In this document: one piece after another, positions 54,236 through 64,000 of the stretch
How the letters are laid out: each line of letters begins with the position of its first letter
How positions within the stretch are numbered: position 1 is the stretch's first letter
Assembly (NCBI RefSeq): GCF_049243985.1
Contig: NC_135371.1
Span: 1,947,501-2,011,500 of the forward strand
DNA length: 64,000 nucleotides
Direction of reading: 5' to 3'
From: Paroedura picta
Lineage: Eukaryota > Chordata > Lepidosauria > Squamata > Gekkonidae
Program-made: the position numbers and the translations under genes
Notes under the pieces: model-generated
What the model saw: the letters and a program-made list of their open reading frames with translations, nothing else
The model's database searches: none
Told to the model about the DNA's origin: nothing

Positions 54236-55040
54236 CTCACTGCATGGGTGGAGACAGATGGGGCAAGCAAACCCCCTACCCGGATGGTGGTGCTGGAAGA
54301 CACACACACACCCCCAGTACGCAGGGGGCTCCCCAGATTATGAATGGCTGGAGAGAGGGAAGATGCCCCTCACACTTCAACCCTTTGCAGGGGGACCACA
54401 GAACAACGCCTCCAGGGATGCCAGCCTCCAGGTGTGCCATGGGGATCCCCGGGAATCACAGCTCTTCTCCAGACTACGGAGACCAGTTCTCCCGCCTGGC
54501 GGTGGCAACCCGATCTCCGGGGTAGCATAAGGAAAAAATCCATGCTCAGCACCTCCGCCTGCTGCAAAGACAGCGCCCCGGCTAAGAGTTAAAACAAAAG
54601 ACTCCAGGATTGCTAGAGAGGCATCTTCCTGCCCCCTCTGCCCAAGGCGGGGAGGGGGGGGGAAGAAAAAGAGAAGGTATTCCTAGAGAGGACCTGGTGG
54701 TGAGTTGCAAATCCATTGGGGGGCTGCGGAGTCCCGGGGATGGAAATGCAAGAAAGACCATTAAAAACGGTGTCTTCAGGCCCAGCCAATAAACAGGGGG
54801 GGGGGGGTTCTGCTGGGAGGGGATTCTTGCACCCCCCCCTCCCAAATTTTCCCCAAAAGAGATGGCCTCCCCAAAGGACCCGTCCGGGCTGTTTCTTTGC
54901 AGCTGCCAAACTGGTGGTTTCTAAGGTTGACAATCTCCAGGAGGTGGCTGGAGATCTCCCGGAATTACAATGCATCTCTAGGGGACAGAGATCCTTGTGA
55001 AGGGACAATTTCAGAGGAAAGCTTAGGGAGAGAAAACAGG
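54236..55040. other. Flank with decayed TIR-element pieces
   Basis: Includes stretches like the GGGTTGCC-type TIR element (54430-54530, 54905-54990: 'tctccaggaggtggctgg'). The remainder is unrecognised. G/C runs near 54650 and 54796. No gene seen. Confidence 0.4.
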
Positions 55041-55335
55041 TTAAAGGCAGGCGAATGGCAGGAGAGGTCCATTCCTCTGAATCCCAGAGCCAGGAGGCAA
55101 CATCAGGGGATGGTCTGGACCAGGGGTAGTCAAACTGCGGCCCTCCATGTCCATGGACTACAATTCCCAGAAGCCCCTGCCATCTGGAGGGCCGCAGTTT
55201 GACTACCCCTGGTCTGGACATTTATGACCAGTTGCTGGCCCTGAAGAGGAACTGGCCGGCCACTGTGTGAGGCAGGATGCTGGACTAGGTGGACCCCTGG
55301 TCTGATCCAGCAGGGCTCCTCTGGTGCTCTAGGTC
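55041..55335 (+). repeat. LINE 3' tail interrupted by a MITE
   Basis: Tail of the same family as 56690-57000 ('tgaatcccagagccaggagg', 'tgtgtgaggcaggatgctgg', 'ctggtctgatccagcaggg'). Split by the MITE at 55121-55211, so the LINE is older. Confidence 0.6.
55121..55211. mobile_element. Hairpin MITE (hAT-like) with 8-bp TSD gtctggac
   Basis: 91-bp palindrome CAGGGGTAGTCAAACTG to CAGTTTGACTACCCCTG flanked by gtctggac at 55113-55120 and 55212-55219. A clean hAT-type insertion into the LINE tail. Confidence 0.9.
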
Positions 55336-55442
55336 TGTCGCCATTTCGTGATAGGGAGGCCACGACCAGTCTGCCAACCAGAATCAACCTCTCCACTCTT
55401 CAGTTCCCTTATTGGGGAGAGCATGTCAGTTCTGCCTTGTTT

Positions 55443-55620
55443 AGTGGCCTGCCTTAGTGGTAGAGCTGCTGCTTAGCACGCAAAAGGTCCCAGGTTCAGT
55501 CCCCAGCATTTCCAGTAAGGGTCAGCTCATAGACGATGGGAGACCCTGAAAAGCCACTGCTGGCCTGAGTAGAATGGGCAAGTTTTGAGGGTCTCATTCT
55601 GTATGTGTTTCCCTGTGTTC
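55443..55620 (+). repeat. tRNA-derived SINE ending at the SCAN exon
   Basis: Contains a tRNA-like head ('tagtggtagagctgctgctt', B-box-like 'ggttcagtcccc') and the tail 'gaaaagccactgctggcctg ... tctcattctg ... ccctgtgttc'. Its end abuts the putative splice acceptor of the SCAN exon. Confidence 0.7.
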
Positions 55621-55640
55621 TAGCTGGAGCAAGAGAGATT

Positions 55641-60201
<4,561 letters not shown>

Positions 60202-60288
60202 CCGGGGGGGGGGGGCATTGTCTAGCCAGAGGTGAAGAGGCAGTCTTCACATTAAAGAATTTGCAGGGGAGGGAAAGCTCATGCCCTG

Positions 60289-60294
60289 AATAAA
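60289..60294 (+). terminator. Candidate poly(A) signal of the SCAN-KRAB-ZNF gene
   Basis: AATAAA 88 bp past the stop codon. Alternatives are ATTAAA at 60251-60256 and AATAAA at 60479-60484. The signal at 60289 lies at the start of what looks like a retroposon tail ('ctttgttggtcttaaaggtg'). Confidence 0.55.
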
Positions 60295-60589
60295 TCTTTG
60301 TTGGTCTTAAAGGTGCTACTGGAGTCTTTTTTATTGAGTTAATTTAGCAGGGCTTTTCATGCAACTCTCAGCGGAAAGAGACACTGGCAGTTTTGTATGT
60401 TTGAAACTGTTCTGCTTTTTTGTGATTTAGAAGCTGTCTTGAGCGACAAGGGAAGGTGGAGCGTGAATATTTTAATTAATAAAACATTGTTTTTTGTATT
60501 GGGTTGTTAGTTTTGTACGAACCTGGCATCCAGTGTCAATTCTGACCGATAGCATCCAGCCTCCCGCGTCTTGCGTCTGTTGGCAGAGT

Positions 60590-60850
60590 TTTAAATATGC
60601 AAAGGAGGAGCAGAGCACCAGCTGAGTAACGAATAAAACAGTTTTATTGAGAAGAGAAACAACTAGGAAAATTAGAGAGGAGACAGTCCTAACTGACCAG
60701 CTGTTCTCCAGGCAAGCAGGGAGGAAGTGGGCTCAAAGGAAGGGAGGTCTCCAGGGGAGCCAATCAGGATGCTGGAGGAGATTCTTTGGGAAAACAACAG
60801 GAAGCTCATAATCTAGATATGCTAATTTAGATGCCCCCTGTAGAATATTC
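60590..60850 (+). repeat. Unclassified interspersed repeat, copy 2
   Basis: Counterpart of 57000-57250: 'cagagttttaaatatgcaaa', 'gagaggagacagtcctaact', 'aatctagatatgctaa'. Better preserved in the middle than copy 1. Confidence 0.5.
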
Positions 60851-60859
60851 TTTATATGC

Positions 60860-61310
60860 TGCTGAATCATGAACATGACAGATCTTTAGCCCTCATTGGT
60901 GAGACCATTAAAACAAGGAGAAAATCTCTAATGTTTTGAATGTGGACTCTCTCTCTCTCTCCCAATACACAAATTTCACAGAAGAGTCACCCGACCGTGA
61001 AGCGACCAATTTTACAGGCAGCACAAAATTTTGCTGTAACAGCTGACAACTCAGGGTTCTCGTTCTTCAACAACATTTTTACCAGCACAGAGTCAGAATG
61101 GCCAGGAGTTATTCAAAAGAGATATCATTGTAAAAATAACGGCGCAATAAAACATGTTTTGTGGTTTCAAGCTGTCTAGTATCCCAGGGACAGAATCTCT
61201 ACAGTGTGAGGCAGGAGGCTGGACTAGATGGACTGCTGGTCCGATCTAGCGGGGCTCTTCTTATGAAGAAGCAATGGGTTTAAATTACAAGTGCAGCTAT
61301 ATAGGCTAGA
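60860..61310. other. 3' flank of the SCAN gene
   Basis: Contains a CT microsatellite (60949-60961) and a LINE-tail fragment at ~61200-61275 ('gtgaggcaggaggctggact'). No gene seen. Confidence 0.4.
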
Positions 61311-61319
61311 TATCACAGT

Positions 61320-61505
61320 CAGAGTAGTTCAGCAGTGGAATAGGCTGCCTAAGGAGGTGGTGAGCTCCCCCTCACTGGCAGTCTTCAAGCAAAGGTTGGA
61401 TACACACTTTTCTTGGATGCTTTAGGATGCTTTGGGCTAATCCTGCGTTGAGCAGGGGGTTGGACTAGATGGCCTGTATGGCCCCTTCCAACTCTTTGAT
61501 TCTAA
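61320..61505 (+). repeat. CR1 LINE 3' end, longer copy
   Basis: 'gagtagttcagcagtggaat', 'ggctgcctaaggaggtggtg', 'caagcaaaggttggatacac', 'ggactagatggcctgtatgg', ending 'actctttgattct'. Confirms that the array-borne tails are CR1. Confidence 0.85.
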
Positions 61506-61764
61506 GCAAATGAGCTTTCCAGAGTCACTTCTTCAGATGCAAAGAAGTGTGCAGAGACTCCCAAAATGTCAGTCTTTGCATTGCTGCTGGACTCTTGCTC
61601 TTTTCTACTGCCCCAGAGAGACTAACAGGGCTGCCCATTGCGATCCATCTCCCCCCAACCACTTTTGAGAAAGTGTGGGGTTAAAATCCGATACATTAAA
61701 AATGAAAAAAGGACAGGAAACAGCGAATAATATTTTTGCTAAAGGATCCCAAAAGTCAGCCGTG

Positions 61765-62085
61765 CACAGGGTTACCAACAAGCCATTACTTGAGATTTGG
61801 AAGGTGGTTGATTGGCAGGGTGCATTTTGGGGAGGGAAGTAAAATGCCATACAGTCCATACTGTGGTTACCATATTTTAACATTGGGAAAGCGGGACACC
61901 ATTGACCGGGGGGGGGGGGTCCTTGATTTAAAATTTGGTCTATATGGAGCAACAAATATTTTCATAGAATGCATAGAACGCAAAAATAGCATCATAATAT
62001 ATATATTTAAATTTCAACATAGGTACAATTTGCCAGGTGCCCCCAGATGCCCCTCCAAAAGTTGGACAATCTGGTCACCTTGCCA
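61765..62085. repeat. Decayed TIR-type elements
   Basis: 61765-61860 resembles the GGGTTGCC element ('gggttaccaacaagcc', 'tggggagggaagtaaaatgc'). 61862-62085 has inverted ends (ggttaccatatttt and the complement aatctggtcacc), suggesting another short DNA transposon. Confidence 0.4.
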
Positions 62086-62087
62086 TG

Positions 62088-62187
62088 CCAGTAATATTGG
62101 CAATGTTGTTATTGTTTTTATGGGGTTTTAATGGGGATTTGTGATATTGTTACCCGCCACGAGCCACAAGGGAGTGGCGGGATATAA

Positions 62188-62250
<63 letters not shown>

Positions 62251-62273
62251 TAATAATGATAATAATGATAATA
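62088..62273 (+). repeat. LINE 3' end with (TAA)n tail
   Basis: 'tgttacccgccacgagccac', 'agtggcgggatataaatata' followed by a long TAA array (about 62190-62273, degenerating to TAATGA). This is the ending of an L2/CR1-like reptilian LINE whose tail has expanded into a microsatellite. Confidence 0.7.
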
Positions 62274-62284
62274 AAGTCCATACA

Positions 62285-62520
62285 CCAAAGCAGTGTGGTG
62301 TCATGATTCAGAGCGGCAGCCTCTAATCTGGAGAGCCGGGTTTGATTCCCCACTCCTCCATATGCATCCAGCTGCGGCAACTTGAGCCAGTCACAGTTCT
62401 CTCAGAGCTCTCTCAGCCCCACCGACCTCACAGGGTAGCTGACATGGGGAGAGGAAGTTGTTTGTGAACCAGAGAAAGCAGGGTGTAAAAAAAACCCAGC
62501 TCTTCTTCTTCTTCTTCTCC
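62285..62520 (+). repeat. Sauria-type SINE, forward, near complete
   Basis: Head 'agtgtggtgtcatgattcag', 'ccgggtttgattccccactc'; body 'cttgagccagtcacagttct', 'cctcacagggtagctgac'; tail (TTC)n. One of the best copies in the window. Confidence 0.85.
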
Positions 62521-63720
62521 CATGGAAGCGATCTCTGAAAATCGGTTGTCATTCCAGGAGCTCTCCATCCCCCTCCTGGAGGCTGGCAACCGCGCTAGTC
62601 CGTGATTTCCCACCCTGATCAGCGGCACCTCCAAACCCACCAGGCTGCAACGGGTTAACACCATAGAGTTCATCCGGGAAGAGTGCCCGTGGAGGACGCC
62701 TTCAAGCCGGTCCCTCCCCTGCAGGGCGGCTTCCGGTCGGAGCCCAGTTGCATCCACACCAGAGAATCTGCTTCCTGCTCTCTCCCCCCCCCCCCCGGCT
62801 CCATTGGTTTCTCCCCCTCCAGGATCTGGTGGGTTTGGCATGCATGCAGGGGGCTGATGGGAGGGGAGGGGGCTGGAAATGGGTGGGGGGAGCCTCAGGA
62901 GAGCCAGTCCAGCGGGGTGGGAGGAAGAGCAGAGAAGGGGCTGTGCTGGGAGCAAATGCTGGCCAGGCAGCCTGCCCCAGGAGCTTGCCAACCTCCAGGC
63001 CAGGGATGGAGAGTGATGTCCAGACCACAAGAATCACTTCCCCTGGGGTGGGGGTGGGGTGGGGTGGGAATGTCTGCCCCAGGCTTCCCCAGGAAATTGC
63101 CCCAGAAGCTTCTGTGGGTGGAAATTCAAGGGCGTGCTCTTTATATGCCATTTAAATGCCACCGGCTTGAAACTGGTTTGCATCTCTCTTTGGCTTGCAA
63201 CATTTCTGCGCCTCCTTTCCACACAGACGTGTTTATTTATATATCTGCATTCATACTTCTGTTTATTAATTGCTATAGCTTGTGAGACTCAGCAGTTTAC
63301 AGTAGAGTAAAAGGGAATAAATTAGTACAAAATATAAACACATTGAATTATAAGATGAAAAGCGGGAGTTTTGTACATTTAACAGAAAGAGCAGGATCAT
63401 AAGGGTAATCAGATGACTTCGTTGAGTTGGGGCCTAGCTGTCAGGAGGAGGCAGTCTTTTAAGGTTTTAAATATAATTATCTGGGTATTGTGTTTCAAGC
63501 AAATTTAAGATGGAAATTACATATGAAAAGCATTAAGCTTGGCTGATTTTGCTATATTGGGCCTGTGTTTTTAATTCAGTTGTAATAAATACATGTATTT
63601 TCCTATATTTGATAATTTGTTTGTTAAATATGAAGACTCAGTATAGCATTACTGGGCCCTTAGTTTTGGAATTCTGCAACCTTGGAGTTTCTCCCTCCTT
63701 TCTTTGCTTTTTGTTGACCA
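62521..63720. other. Unrecognised single-copy sequence
   Basis: GC-rich first half (62540-63100) with short pieces of the GGGTTGCC-type element ('ctcctggaggctggcaacc'), then AT-rich. Overlapping open frames on both strands in the GC-rich part look like composition effects: no splice-framed domain or homology is recognisable. Confidence 0.4.
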
Positions 63721-63721
63721 C

Positions 63722-63965
63722 CAAGAAAGAAGAAGAATATATTTTTATACCCCGTTTTTCACTACTCGAAGGAGTCTTAAAGTGGTTTACAATCAGCCAC
63801 CCTTCCTCTCGCTGCAACAGATGCCCTGTGAGGTAAGCTGAGGCTGAGAGAGCTCTGAGAGAACTGGGACTGGCCCAAGGTCATGCAACTGGCTGCATAT
63901 GGAAGAACATGGAAGATCAAACCCAGCTCTCTAGAGGCCACCGCTCTACAGGGGAAAGCAGTGGC
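63722..63965 (-). repeat. Sauria-type SINE, reverse
   Basis: 'agaagaagaatatattttta', 'tactcgaaggagtcttaaag', 'gatgccctgtgaggtaagct', ending in the decayed tRNA head near 63940-63965. Confidence 0.8.
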
Positions 63966-64000
63966 ACCCCAGCTCTGCTTCTCATTTGCCTCGGTAGGGT

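Noticed and set aside
62428-63285. 200-codon open frames on both strands
   Set aside because: Overlapping opposite frames in GC-rich DNA with TIR-element pieces; no recognisable domain or splice structure.

Overview
The window is vertebrate nuclear DNA, most likely from a squamate reptile. I infer this from its repeats: a BovB LINE 3' end, CR1 LINE 3' ends, a 5S-rRNA-derived SINE, tRNA-derived SINEs of the Sauria type, hAT-like hairpin MITEs and DIRS elements. Genes are split by GT-AG introns and there are no operons. I cannot name the species.

Bases 1 to about 53115 are a direct tandem array of one duplicated block. Unit I is 1-17555 (cut by the window start), II is 17556-28320, III is 28321-41942 (its first ~1.7 kb is deleted), IV is 41943-51561, and V is 51562 to ~53115 (only the first ~1.5 kb). 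Units I-IV each carry a minus-strand KRAB zinc-finger gene built on one plan. A GC-rich promoter with a non-coding first exon lies in the NEXT unit to the right. Then come a short exon with the start codon (encoding MQPTQ), a 127-bp KRAB-A exon, and one long exon of C2H2 fingers. Splice sites and phases agree in every copy. Genes I (21 fingers, 752 aa), III (19 fingers, 698 aa) and IV (22 fingers, 782 aa) are open throughout. Copy II (about 32 fingers) has three in-frame stops, a changed KRAB residue and no first exon, so it is a pseudogene. Unit I also carries the promoter of a further copy beyond the left edge.

The units differ by insertions and deletions. A DIRS (tyrosine-recombinase) element sits at the same site in units I and III only. 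A 2.4-kb LINE-type retroposon of unrecognised family is found only in unit I, and a BovB 3' fragment only in unit III. A shared intron deletion joins I with IV and so conflicts with the DIRS pattern, which points to recombination or gene conversion between units.

From about 53115 to 64000 the sequence is single-copy flank. It holds a plus-strand SCAN-KRAB-C2H2 gene (coding exons between 55641 and 60201, 612 aa, nine good fingers), so the two gene types face each other. The rest is interspersed repeats and microsatellites. KRAB zinc-finger proteins are typically sequence-specific repressors, often of transposons; any target here is unknown.
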